From: Sinomicrobium kalidii
Lineage (GTDB): Bacteria > Bacteroidota > Bacteroidia > Flavobacteriales > Flavobacteriaceae
Length of the DNA stretch: 64,000 nt
Direction of reading: 5' to 3'
Assembly (NCBI RefSeq): GCF_021183825.1
Contig: NZ_CP089211.1
Coordinates: 3,633,501 to 3,697,500 of the forward strand
Shown here: piece by piece, positions 42,379 to 50,141 of the stretch
Layout of the letters: the number at the start of each line of letters is the position of its first letter
How positions within the stretch are numbered: the stretch's first letter is position 1
Notes under the pieces: model-generated
Told to the model about the DNA's origin: nothing
What the model saw: only the letters and a program-made list of their open reading frames with translations
Database searches by the model: none
Made by a program: the position numbers and the translations under genes

Positions 42379-43029
42379 TTATTTTTCTGCAATGACATCA
42401 ATTCCTCCCTTAACCTGTTGATGGAGGTTGACCTTTATTTTTGTGTTAAGAGGCAATAAAAGGTCTACCCGGGATCCGAACTTGATAAAGCCCGAATCTG
42501 CTCCCTGGGTGGCCTGTGCTCCCGGTTTGGCATAGTTTACAATACGTCTGGCCATTGCCCCTGCAATTTGTTTGTAAAGCACTTCGCCCCATACCTTGTT
42601 TTTAACCACCACTGTTGTCCTTTCATTGTCTTCGGAAGATTTCGGGTGCCATGCTACCAGATACTTTCCGGGGTGATATTTGCTGTAAACAACTTCTCCG
42701 CCCAGGGGATATCGTGTGACATGCACGTTTACCGGAGACATAAAGATGGATACCTGAATGCGCTTGTCTTTAAAGTATTCTTTTTCGTAGACTTCTTCGA
42801 TCACGACTACCTTACCGTCAACAGGCGCAATAATATGATCGTCGTTATGTGGCGTATGTCTTTTCGGGTTTCTGAAAAACTGCAGGATAAGTATCAGAAG
42901 AATAAGTGCCGGGATTTGTATACAAACCTGCAACCACGGTATGGGAATGAGGTATTCCGCACCTAATGCCACCGCTACGACCAGCAGAAAGGTGATGATT
43001 ATGATTTTATGTCCTTCTTTATGAAACAT
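42379..43029 (-). CDS. psd: Phosphatidylserine decarboxylase family protein
   Basis: A 216-residue proenzyme that makes phosphatidylethanolamine. Two N-terminal helices (about 8-45: IIIITFLLVVAVALGAEYL and a second) precede the catalytic part: FFRNPKR, APVDGKVVVIEE, FMSPVNVHVTRYPLGG, and the cleavage site FIKFGSRVD, where the Ser would become the pyruvoyl group. This is the short type found in Bacteroidota. It overlaps the end of cdsA (stop at 43019). Confidence 0.93.
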   Translation of the reverse strand: MFHKEGHKIIIITFLLVVAVALGAEYLIPIPWLQVCIQIPALILLILILQFFRNPKRHTPHNDDHIIAPVDGKVVVIEEVYEKEYFKDKRIQVSIFMSPVNVHVTRYPLGGEVVYSKYHPGKYLVAWHPKSSEDNERTTVVVKNKVWGEVLYKQIAGAMARRIVNYAKPGAQATQGADSGFIKFGSRVDLLLPLNTKIKVNLHQQVKGGIDVIAEK

Positions 43030-43831
43030 ATATAAAAAGTTGTAAAGTCAGATAAGTAAAAGGCGCGAGAAATATAAGACTGTCCAGCCGGTCCAGAAGG
43101 CCTCCGTGTCCCGGCAGTATGGCCCCGCTGTCCTTTACACCTGCCAGCCGTTTAAACTTGGATTCGATAAGGTCTCCCAGACTTCCCGCAACAACGATGA
43201 CAAGAGCCAGGATCATCCATTCTGTCGTGCCCAGGTCGTGGTTATACATGGCAATAATATAAGCCGCGATCAGGGAGAAGATCAACCCGCCTATAAATCC
43301 TTCTACGGTTTTATTTGGCGATACGCTGGCCAGTAATTTGGTTCTGCCCATGCTTCTGCCCACGAGGTAGGCAAACGAATCGTTAACCCATACCAATATA
43401 AAAATACCAATAATTATAAATTTGGCAAAGGGGGTGTTGTGATTGTGGTAGGGGATCATGGTGAGAAAAATACAGCCCGCCCCTATATAAAACAACGTAA
43501 TTATAAACTTGTGCAAGTTGCGCTGTATCTTCAGTTTCTTTCCGGAAAACAAAAGGGCAATAAGAAAGAGGTTTATAATCAGCGTTAACAAGAGCAGGAA
43601 AAAAACTGCTGCCTCCCCCTGTACGAGGTGAACAAATAACCACCAAACCAGCAGGAATGCTATAAAAATATAATATCCGCTCAGTTTGATGAGTTTTTTG
43701 AACTCGTATATGCATATCAACCCGAAAGAAAGGAACAGGAAATCAAAAGCATCACTGCTTAAAAACACTGCCGACAACAACAGGAAAACATAAAGGATTC
43801 CCGTAATGGAACGCGTAAGGAGGTCTTTCAT
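43019..43831 (-). CDS. cdsA: Phosphatidate cytidylyltransferase
   Basis: A 270-residue integral membrane enzyme that converts phosphatidate and CTP to CDP-diacylglycerol, the branch point of phospholipid synthesis. About seven to eight helices are seen. The family signature is complete near the C-terminus: GSLGDLIESKFKRLAGVKD, GAILPGHGGLLDRLDS. It starts 1 bp before the LUD gene ends (43833) and overlaps psd by 11 bp. Confidence 0.95.
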   Translation of the reverse strand: MKDLLTRSITGILYVFLLLSAVFLSSDAFDFLFLSFGLICIYEFKKLIKLSGYYIFIAFLLVWWLFVHLVQGEAAVFFLLLLTLIINLFLIALLFSGKKLKIQRNLHKFIITLFYIGAGCIFLTMIPYHNHNTPFAKFIIIGIFILVWVNDSFAYLVGRSMGRTKLLASVSPNKTVEGFIGGLIFSLIAAYIIAMYNHDLGTTEWMILALVIVVAGSLGDLIESKFKRLAGVKDSGAILPGHGGLLDRLDSLIFLAPFTYLTLQLFIYVS

Positions 43832-43832
43832 T

Positions 43833-44441
43833 CTATAAATCTTCCAGGAGGAGCAAATATAGGTTTTTTGTGTTACTTCCGTAGTTAAGAAAGTTCTTTT
43901 CTCCCTGCGTATTGAAGTGTTTTATTGTAGTGATGTTGGTGGGGATCTGGTTTTTATTCTTATTTTTAATCCCCCTCAATCCTTCACCGATGGTGTTGAC
44001 CAGCTGACTGGTTGTGGCAAAAAGTATCAGATTATCAGGGAGTTCCTGGAGTTTGAGTTCTCCGATCTGGTTAGAACTTACCAGTATTGCTCCGTTGTCG
44101 GCTACGAGGTTCTCGCAGGTAGTAATGAAAGAACTGCTTCCGCGCAGGCTGGTGGAAAAATCACCACCGAGTTTTTCAAATTTTTCTTTGAGTTTGGGGT
44201 TTATGCAAAATATCTTCTTGTTGGTCCAGTTATTTTCCGTGAGAATACTCCGGAAACTATCGTAAATTTCTTCTATAGAATCACAATAAATGAATTTCCC
44301 TCCGTTCTTTTTAAAATTTATGGTGAATTTTTCATCTACCGGAAGATCGATATTAGGCATAAACTTGCCCCTTTCCTCAATGGGATCTTCAGCAGGCTGC
44401 GGCTTGTTTATAATGTCTAAAATCTTCTTAAATAGCTTCAT
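43833..44441 (-). CDS. LUD-domain protein (LutC-like)
   Basis: A 202-residue protein with the LUD fold: the WTNKKIFCINPKLKEKFEKLG segment, ITTCENLVADNGAILVSS, and LPDNLILFATTSQLVNTI. LUD proteins of the lutABC set take part in lactate use, but no lutA/lutB is near, so a role there is not supported. In flavobacteria a single LUD gene next to cdsA is frequent, and its function is not known. It lies between ftsH and cdsA on the same strand. Confidence 0.85.
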   Translation of the reverse strand: MKLFKKILDIINKPQPAEDPIEERGKFMPNIDLPVDEKFTINFKKNGGKFIYCDSIEEIYDSFRSILTENNWTNKKIFCINPKLKEKFEKLGGDFSTSLRGSSSFITTCENLVADNGAILVSSNQIGELKLQELPDNLILFATTSQLVNTIGEGLRGIKNKNKNQIPTNITTIKHFNTQGEKNFLNYGSNTKNLYLLLLEDL

Positions 44442-44606
44442 TCAATGTTCAACGGGAAAAAGTATGTTTTATTTTTATGTAAAGTTAAAAATATTCTTTT
44501 AGAAATTGTTGCTTATCCCTGTTATTTACGGCGATTACAATTTATTTGCAGAATTGTGCCTGCAAGGAGATCGGTATTGCGGAAAAACAGGAAAGAGGCT
44601 GCGGAG

Positions 44607-46544
44607 TTATTTCTCCGCTACCTCTTCTTCTTTTTCGAAGGGACGCTTCCCGAAGATCCTTTCCAGGTCGTCCTTGAAAATCACTTCTTTTTCCAGCAGG
44701 TGTTCTGCCAGTTCCGTAAGTTCACCTTTATGTTCCGAAAGCAGTTTTACCGCCCGTGCATATTGCGTTTCTATGATGTTGGAAATTTCTTTGTCTATAA
44801 CAATGGCAGTTTCCTCACTGTAAGGCTTGGTAAAACCGTATTCATTCTGTGAGCTGGAATCATAGTAGGTGAGGTTTCCTATCTTGTCGTTCAATCCGTA
44901 GATCGTGACCATGGCCTTGGCCTGTTTGGTCACTTTTTCCAGGTCGCTGAGGGCCCCTGTCGATATCTTGCCGAACATCACTTTTTCAGCAGCTCTTCCG
45001 CCCAGGGCGGCACACATTTCGTCGAGCATCTGCTCCGGACGTACAATAAGCCGTTCTTCGGGGAGATACCACGCAGCTCCCAGCGATTGCCCCCTGGGGA
45101 CGATAGTTACTTTTACCAACGGAGCAGCGTGTTCCAGCATCCAGCTTACGGTGGCGTGTCCTGCTTCGTGGAAGGCTATGGTTTTCTTCTCTTCCGGGGT
45201 AATGATCTTGTTTTTCTTCTCCAGACCACCGATAATACGGTCTACAGCATCCAGGAAGTCCTGTTTGTCCACTGCTTTTTTGCCATTCCTCGCGGCGATC
45301 AGGGCGGCTTCGTTACATACGTTAGCTATATCGGCACCGGAAAACCCGGGTGTTTGTTTGGCCAGGAATTCAAGGTCCAGTGCTTCCGACGTTTTTATCG
45401 GTTTCAGGTGGACTTCAAATATTTCCTTTCGTTCCCTGATGTCCGGGAGGTCTACGAAGATCTGCCGGTCAAACCTTCCGGCCCGCATCAGGGCTTTGTC
45501 AAGAACATCCGCACGGTTCGTAGCGGCGAGGACAATGACATTGGTATTGGTGTCAAAACCGTCCATTTCGGTAAGCAACTGGTTCAGTGTGTTCTCACGT
45601 TCATCGTTGGAGCCTGTAAAGTTGCTTTTTCCCCGGGCCCTGCCTATGGCATCGATCTCATCGATAAATATAATGGCAGGTGATTTGTCCTTGGCTTGTT
45701 TGAACAGGTCCCGCACCCTGGAGGCACCAACACCTACGAACATTTCCACAAAGTCTGATCCGGAAAGGGAAAAGAACGGCACTTTGGCCTCTCCCGCAAC
45801 GGCTTTGGCCAGCAGGGTTTTCCCGGTACCCGGTGAACCTACGAGCAAGGCACCTTTAGGGATCTTTCCTCCCAGTGAGGTGTATTTGTCCGGGTTTTTC
45901 AGGAATTCTACAATTTCCTGTACTTCCTCTTTTGCACCTTCCAGTCCGGCTACGTCCTTGAACGTTACTTTGGTCTCTGTCTTTTCGTCAAAGAGCCGGG
46001 CCTTGGACTTTCCTATGTTGAATATCTGTCCCCCGGCACCCCCGGCACCTCCGCCGGCCATTCTGCGCATCAGGAATATCCAGATGCCGATAATAAGGAT
46101 AAACGGCAGCAGGGTGATAATAAAATCCCCGAACAGGTTCGATTCCTGGTCATAACCGATAACGGTCTGAAGGTTATTGTCGCTTATGGTCTTTTTGATT
46201 TCGTTCTCAAAATTCTGCAGATCCCCGAACTTTACTTCATATTGCGGAGACGAACCGGAGGAAGGGAAGAGCGAATTGTCTTCCGCATCTTTGTGATCTT
46301 CCTTACTGAGTGCGTCTTTGGTAAGGAAAACCTTAGCCTGTCTTGTATTGGTGATGATCAGTATCTTTTCCACATCACCGTTTTTAAGGAAATCCTGTAA
46401 TTCGGAAGGCGTGGTCGGAGTAAGCTTTTGCCAGGTGTTGCCACCGGAAAACAGGTTTACTCCGATAATTACAAACAAAATGATTGCATAAATCCAGTAA
46501 GAACTGAATTTCGGTTTTTTGTTATTTGGGTTGTCTTTTGCCAT
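44607..46544 (-). CDS. ftsH: ATP-dependent zinc metalloprotease
   Basis: A 645-residue membrane AAA+ protease that degrades unstable and misassembled membrane proteins. The transmembrane helices are about 15-36 and 135-158, with a glycine-rich linker. Walker A is SPGTGKTLLAKA, Walker B IIFIDEIDAIG, the second region of homology has NVIVLAATNRADVLD, and the zinc site is HEAGH (about residue 455). It lies 28 bp from rsfS on the same strand. Confidence 0.97.
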   Translation of the reverse strand: MAKDNPNNKKPKFSSYWIYAIILFVIIGVNLFSGGNTWQKLTPTTPSELQDFLKNGDVEKILIITNTRQAKVFLTKDALSKEDHKDAEDNSLFPSSGSSPQYEVKFGDLQNFENEIKKTISDNNLQTVIGYDQESNLFGDFIITLLPFILIIGIWIFLMRRMAGGGAGGAGGQIFNIGKSKARLFDEKTETKVTFKDVAGLEGAKEEVQEIVEFLKNPDKYTSLGGKIPKGALLVGSPGTGKTLLAKAVAGEAKVPFFSLSGSDFVEMFVGVGASRVRDLFKQAKDKSPAIIFIDEIDAIGRARGKSNFTGSNDERENTLNQLLTEMDGFDTNTNVIVLAATNRADVLDKALMRAGRFDRQIFVDLPDIRERKEIFEVHLKPIKTSEALDLEFLAKQTPGFSGADIANVCNEAALIAARNGKKAVDKQDFLDAVDRIIGGLEKKNKIITPEEKKTIAFHEAGHATVSWMLEHAAPLVKVTIVPRGQSLGAAWYLPEERLIVRPEQMLDEMCAALGGRAAEKVMFGKISTGALSDLEKVTKQAKAMVTIYGLNDKIGNLTYYDSSSQNEYGFTKPYSEETAIVIDKEISNIIETQYARAVKLLSEHKGELTELAEHLLEKEVIFKDDLERIFGKRPFEKEEEVAEK

Positions 46545-46572
46545 TAATTATTCGTCTTAGTCTGAAAATATA

Positions 46573-46944
46573 TTAATAATTGGTCGGAACAGAGGTTACT
46601 TTAGCATCTCCCCAGAGGCCCTCGATGTCGTAATACTCGCGGATGTGTTTCTGGAAAACATGTACCACCACGTTTACGTAATCCATCAATACCCATTCAG
46701 CATTGTCCGTGCCTTCTACATGCCAAGGTTTGTCCTTGATTTCCTTGCTTACGGTTTTTTGGATGGAATTTACAATGGCATTGACTTGGGTGTTGGAGGT
46801 ACCGTTGCAGATGATAAAGTAGTCACAAACCGTGTTTTCAATCTCCCTAAGATCCAAGATATTTATATCTTTTCCTTTAACATCCTCTATCCCCTTCAAG
46901 ATTATTGCGATTAACTGGTCTGCACTACTGTTCTTTTTTGCCAT
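46573..46944 (-). CDS. rsfS: Ribosome silencing factor
   Basis: A 123-residue protein that binds ribosomal protein uL14 and blocks subunit joining in low nutrient. Family motifs are ILDLREIENTVCDYFIICNGTSNTQV, WHVEGTDNAEWVLMDY and VNVVVHVFQKHIREYYDIEGLWGD. It is divergent from birA and probably the first gene of the block that continues with ftsH. Confidence 0.95.
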   Translation of the reverse strand: MAKKNSSADQLIAIILKGIEDVKGKDINILDLREIENTVCDYFIICNGTSNTQVNAIVNSIQKTVSKEIKDKPWHVEGTDNAEWVLMDYVNVVVHVFQKHIREYYDIEGLWGDAKVTSVPTNY

Positions 46945-47121
46945 TAACTTTCATGTATTTAAATTTGTACCCGGACCTGCTGCCTCGTTGTTACACAGAA
47001 CTATTCCTCGTATTTTTGTGTTATTACCGGAGGCGAGGCCTTTTCTATTAGTTATTTTACGCAAAGTTATTACTTTTTTGTTTCTTTAACTATTCTATTT
47101 AACAGAACATTCGTATTCCGT

Positions 47122-47853
47122 ATGCATATAATCAAACTTAATGCCATTGATTCTACAAATTCTTATTTGAAAGAATTAAGTGCTACGGGTATTTTGGATG
47201 ACTATACGATTGTGGTGGCACGCCATCAGACCCGGGGAAGGGGGCAGATGGGGACTTCGTGGAACTCTGAGTCCGGTAAGAACCTGACGTTTAGCGTCTA
47301 TAAAAAAATATCCTGTATCCGTAAAGAAGAGGTTTTTTACCTGAGTATGGCCACCTCGCTTGCCATTGTGAGGGCCCTGAAGAAGTTCAATATGCCACAA
47401 GTGAAGATCAAGTGGCCGAACGACATTTTGTCAGCAAATCAGAAGATATGCGGTGTTCTGATCGAGAGCATCATAAAAAAGGGAGAATTGGACGCCGCCG
47501 TTATCGGTATGGGACTCAATGTTAACCAGACCGATTTTAACGGTTTGCCCAATGCAGGTTCATTAAAGCGCATTACGGGTATTACCTATAACCTGGATGA
47601 ACTGATGCACGGCATTGTTACCGAACTGAGGCGTTATGAAGAACTGATTGTGAGCAGAAATCTCATATCACTAAAATCACGATACGAAAGCGCTCTTTTC
47701 CGGAAAGACAAACCCTCCACATTTGAAAACGGTGAAGGTGAATTGTTCATGGGATTCATCAGGGGGATTTCCGAAACAGGGAAACTGGTAATCCAGCTGG
47801 AAAATGAAGTGCGGAAAGAATTCGACCTGAAAGAGGTGAAACTTTTGTATTGA
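47122..47853 (+). CDS. birA: Biotin--[acetyl-CoA-carboxylase] ligase
   Basis: A 243-residue enzyme that attaches biotin to carrier proteins. The biotin site is HQTRGRGQMGTSWNSESGKN (about 32-51), followed by KIKWPNDILSANQKICGVLIE and the GMGLNVNQTDF segment. There is no N-terminal DNA-binding domain, so it does not repress transcription as in E. coli. It is convergent with the SRPBCC gene across a 21-bp inverted repeat. Confidence 0.95.
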   Translation: MHIIKLNAIDSTNSYLKELSATGILDDYTIVVARHQTRGRGQMGTSWNSESGKNLTFSVYKKISCIRKEEVFYLSMATSLAIVRALKKFNMPQVKIKWPNDILSANQKICGVLIESIIKKGELDAAVIGMGLNVNQTDFNGLPNAGSLKRITGITYNLDELMHGIVTELRRYEELIVSRNLISLKSRYESALFRKDKPSTFENGEGELFMGFIRGISETGKLVIQLENEVRKEFDLKEVKLLY

Positions 47854-47861
47854 GGTTTTTT

Positions 47862-47921
47862 AGTTGGGGAGTTTTGGAGTTCATAAGGTGTGAAAACTCC
47901 GAACTCCAAAACTCCCCAACT
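47862..47921. terminator. Perfect 21-bp inverted repeat between birA and the SRPBCC gene
   Basis: Arms at 47862-47882 and 47901-47921 are perfectly complementary over 21 bp (left arm begins AGTTGGGGAGTTTTGG), with an 18-nt loop. It is placed between stops of two convergent genes. It is longer than an ordinary terminator and could be a dispersed element used as one. Confidence 0.7.
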
Positions 47922-47935
47922 TCGAACTATGCCCT

Positions 47936-48328
47936 CTACAGTTTCCCCATATTGGCGCTCAGGGTCCCTATAAAGCTGGTAATGGGGCCTTTTATCATCA
48001 TCCCCATCATGGTGTTGAATTCACCGTCGAAAACCAGTTGGGCTTCACTTTTATCTTCTTCGATAGCACTGATATGTGCCGTAAGCGTAAAGGGCAGTTT
48101 GTCACTGGCCGCTCCGAGAACTATCCGGTCAAATTCGTTTTTATCTTTCAGCTTTAAAACAATTTCGGGCATTCCTTTCAGGGCAAAGACAAAAGAATCT
48201 TCGCTCAGTACTTCAAATTTGCTGGTATTTTCCGGCATCAGGGTTTCGAAGTTTTTTGTATCGGAGAGAAAGTGAAAAAGTGCTTCCTGTGATTTGTTTA
48301 CGGATGTTTTCGGACTTTCTATGTGCAT
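47936..48328 (-). CDS. SRPBCC-family protein
   Basis: A 130-residue protein of the START/polyketide-cyclase-like superfamily: the N-terminal strand and helix (ESPKTSVNKSQEALFHFLSD), central strands, and a C-terminal helix (MMGMMIKGPITSFIGTLS). The ligand is unknown. It is 69 bp after pyrE on the same strand, an order common in flavobacteria. Confidence 0.85.
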   Translation of the reverse strand: MHIESPKTSVNKSQEALFHFLSDTKNFETLMPENTSKFEVLSEDSFVFALKGMPEIVLKLKDKNEFDRIVLGAASDKLPFTLTAHISAIEEDKSEAQLVFDGEFNTMMGMMIKGPITSFIGTLSANMGKL

Positions 48329-48397
48329 GTGAATTTTGTGTATTTAATCGGATATTTTTTTCTGATTGTTATAACGTCCGGTATATTCAGAAAATTG

Positions 48398-49051
48398 TTA
48401 ATTGACCGTTTCAGATTTCCACCCGGCCGGATTGTTTCGCCATTCTTTGAGGGTGTCCAGCTCTTTTTCACTGATGTAATTGGTTTCCACGGCCTGTTCG
48501 AGCAGGTAATCGTAATGGCTCAACGTAGTGAGGTGTACTTTGTTGTCTTCAAAGTTCCGGGTGGCCACATCAAATCCGTAAGAGAAAATGGCCATCATGC
48601 CTTTGACGTTGGCTCCGTGTTCCCTCAGGGCTTCCACAGCATTGAGACTGCTCTTTCCGGTACTGATAAGGTCTTCCACAACAACAACGTTTTGGCCGGG
48701 TTCCAGGTACCCTTCAATCTGGTTTTGCCTGCCGTGTTTTTTAGGCTCGGGTCTCACATATACAAAAGGAACACTGAGGTATTCGGCTACCAGGATACCA
48801 ATCCCTATGGCACCCGTGGCTACACCTGCAATAACATCGGGCTTGCCGTAATACTCCTCAATCTGCCTGGCAATATTCTCCCGGATAAAGTTCCTGATGG
48901 GCGGGTAAGACAACGAAATTCTGTTGTCACAATAAATGGGTGATTTCCACCCTGAAGCCCATGTAAAAGGATTTTTCGGATTCAATTTTATTGCATTAAT
49001 TTGCAATAAAAGTTCTGCTGTTTTTTTAGCGGTATTTTTGTCTAAAACCAT
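48398..49051 (-). CDS. pyrE: Orotate phosphoribosyltransferase
   Basis: A 217-residue enzyme of pyrimidine synthesis. I start it at 49051 (MVLDKNTAKKTAELLLQ), which matches the family; the frame stays open upstream. The PRPP-binding motif is VVVVEDLISTGKSSLNAVEAL, and ITERSIPICDNR-type substrate contacts are present (SGWKSPIYCDNR). It is head-to-head with a Nudix gene with only 8 bp between the start codons. A TATATTTG box for pyrE lies inside the Nudix frame. Confidence 0.95.
   Translation of the reverse strand: MVLDKNTAKKTAELLLQINAIKLNPKNPFTWASGWKSPIYCDNRISLSYPPIRNFIRENIARQIEEYYGKPDVIAGVATGAIGIGILVAEYLSVPFVYVRPEPKKHGRQNQIEGYLEPGQNVVVVEDLISTGKSSLNAVEALREHGANVKGMMAIFSYGFDVATRNFEDNKVHLTTLSHYDYLLEQAVETNYISEKELDTLKEWRNNPAGWKSETVN
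49033..49040 (+). promoter_or_regulatory. -7 element for the Nudix gene inside pyrE
   Basis: TATTTTTG on the plus strand lies in the first codons of pyrE and 19 bp before the Nudix ATG at 49060. It matches TAnnTTTG; no TTG at 17-23 bp. Confidence 0.4.
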
Positions 49052-49059
49052 GGTGACAA

Positions 49060-49647
49060 ATGTATGAAGTTTTTGTAAATGATTATCCAATTATTTTAAC
49101 AAATATACTTACCAAGGAGGTAAAACATAAACTGTTTTTACTGGAAAGTGTGCGTATGGAAGAGGTCATAAGGCAGCTCACCAAAGGGGAAATAGAATGT
49201 GCCCATTTGTATGATCCGGAAGCGGGGCAGCTGCTTAAAAAATTTCAGGAAAAAATGCCGCTGGTAGTGGCAGCAGGCGGACTGGTGACCAATGAAGCGA
49301 AGGAAGTGCTGTTTATCTACCGCAACGGTAAATGGGACCTTCCGAAGGGGAAACTCGAAAAAAAGGAATCTATTGAAGAAGCCGCCCTGAGGGAAGTAGA
49401 GGAGGAAACAGGCGTAAAGAAACTGAAACTCGGTCCGCTTTTACAAAAGACATATCACATTTTTAAACGAAACGGCACTTACAAGCTGAAAGAAACCCAT
49501 TGGTACGGCATGACCAGTACATATAAAGGAAAACTCAAGGCGCAGTGTGAAGAAGGAATTGAAAAGGCGGAATGGATGAAACCTGACGAAATTCCGGAAG
49601 CCCTCCGGAATTCATATGCCAACATAAAGGTGTTGTTTGCAAACTAG
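49060..49647 (+). CDS. Nudix hydrolase
   Basis: A 195-residue protein. The N-terminal 75 residues (MYEVFVNDYPIILTN) are typical of a flavobacterial group; the Nudix domain follows with a complete box: GKLEKKESIEEAALREVEEE plus TGV, i.e. GX5EX7REUXEEXGU. It hydrolyses a nucleoside-diphosphate-linked substrate, which cannot be named. It is head-to-head with pyrE; their promoters must overlap coding sequence. Confidence 0.93.
   Translation: MYEVFVNDYPIILTNILTKEVKHKLFLLESVRMEEVIRQLTKGEIECAHLYDPEAGQLLKKFQEKMPLVVAAGGLVTNEAKEVLFIYRNGKWDLPKGKLEKKESIEEAALREVEEETGVKKLKLGPLLQKTYHIFKRNGTYKLKETHWYGMTSTYKGKLKAQCEEGIEKAEWMKPDEIPEALRNSYANIKVLFAN
49100..49107 (-). promoter_or_regulatory. -7 element for pyrE inside the Nudix gene
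   Basis: TATATTTG on the minus strand matches TAnnTTTG and would give a leader of about 40 nt to the ATG at 49051. No good TTG upstream. Confidence 0.4.
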
Positions 49648-49713
49648 CAACATATCGGCAGTTTTAAACTGAAATTCTAATTGTATTTTAATGGAAATAT
49701 GTTTTTTGGTGAT

Positions 49714-49721
49714 TATTTTTG
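49714..49721 (+). promoter_or_regulatory. -7 element for the repeat peptide gene
   Basis: TATTTTTG ends 23 bp before the ATG at 49745. It matches TAnnTTTG; the -33 part is not clear. Confidence 0.4.
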
Positions 49722-49744
49722 CAATATCACAAAAAACAGACATC

Positions 49745-50032
49745 ATGAAGAGTACATTTGTTTTACTCCTGGCCCTGTGTTTTGTCACGGTCTCGAACGG
49801 CCAGCAAAGCGAACTTACCGGCCCCAGGGTCAAGAATGAAAAGATATGGGAAAAGGAACGCAAAACCATTGTTGTGTATCATACCCCCGACAGGAAACCG
49901 GTGACAGGACCGAAAGCCAAGAACCGAAAAATCTGGGAAAAGAAAGACACTACCCGGCAGGTGGTGGTCAGAAGAAAAAGGAATACGGTTACAGGGCCCA
50001 GATTCAAGAACAGAAAACCCTGGAAGCAATGA
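49745..50032 (+). CDS. Small secreted protein with three TGPxxKNxKxW repeats
   Basis: A 95-residue protein. The start at 49745 (MKSTFVLLLALCFVTVSNGQ) gives a signal peptide cleaved after residue 19. The mature part (about 75 residues) is very basic and has three copies of a unit: TGPRVKNEKIWEKE, TGPKAKNRKIWEKK, TGPRFKNRKPWKQ, spaced by about 30 residues. I do not recognise this family. The charge suggests binding to an acidic polymer (nucleic acid, lipid A or teichoic/capsular polysaccharide) or a structural role. It has its own promoter-like box and stands alone before the ABC exporter. Confidence 0.75.
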   Translation: MKSTFVLLLALCFVTVSNGQQSELTGPRVKNEKIWEKERKTIVVYHTPDRKPVTGPKAKNRKIWEKKDTTRQVVVRRKRNTVTGPRFKNRKPWKQ

Positions 50033-50141
50033 TAAAATAGGCCTGTAACTTGTTTGATTCCTGAATGGAACAGGAGAACAGTTATCCGGAGGGAGGCATA
50101 ATTTTAAAAAACCTAATTTTACAGGTTGAAAACATACCAAT

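Noticed and set aside
44905-46155. Plus-strand open frame of 416 codons
   Set aside because: It is antisense to ftsH; the Ser/Arg-rich translation is typical of a shadow frame.
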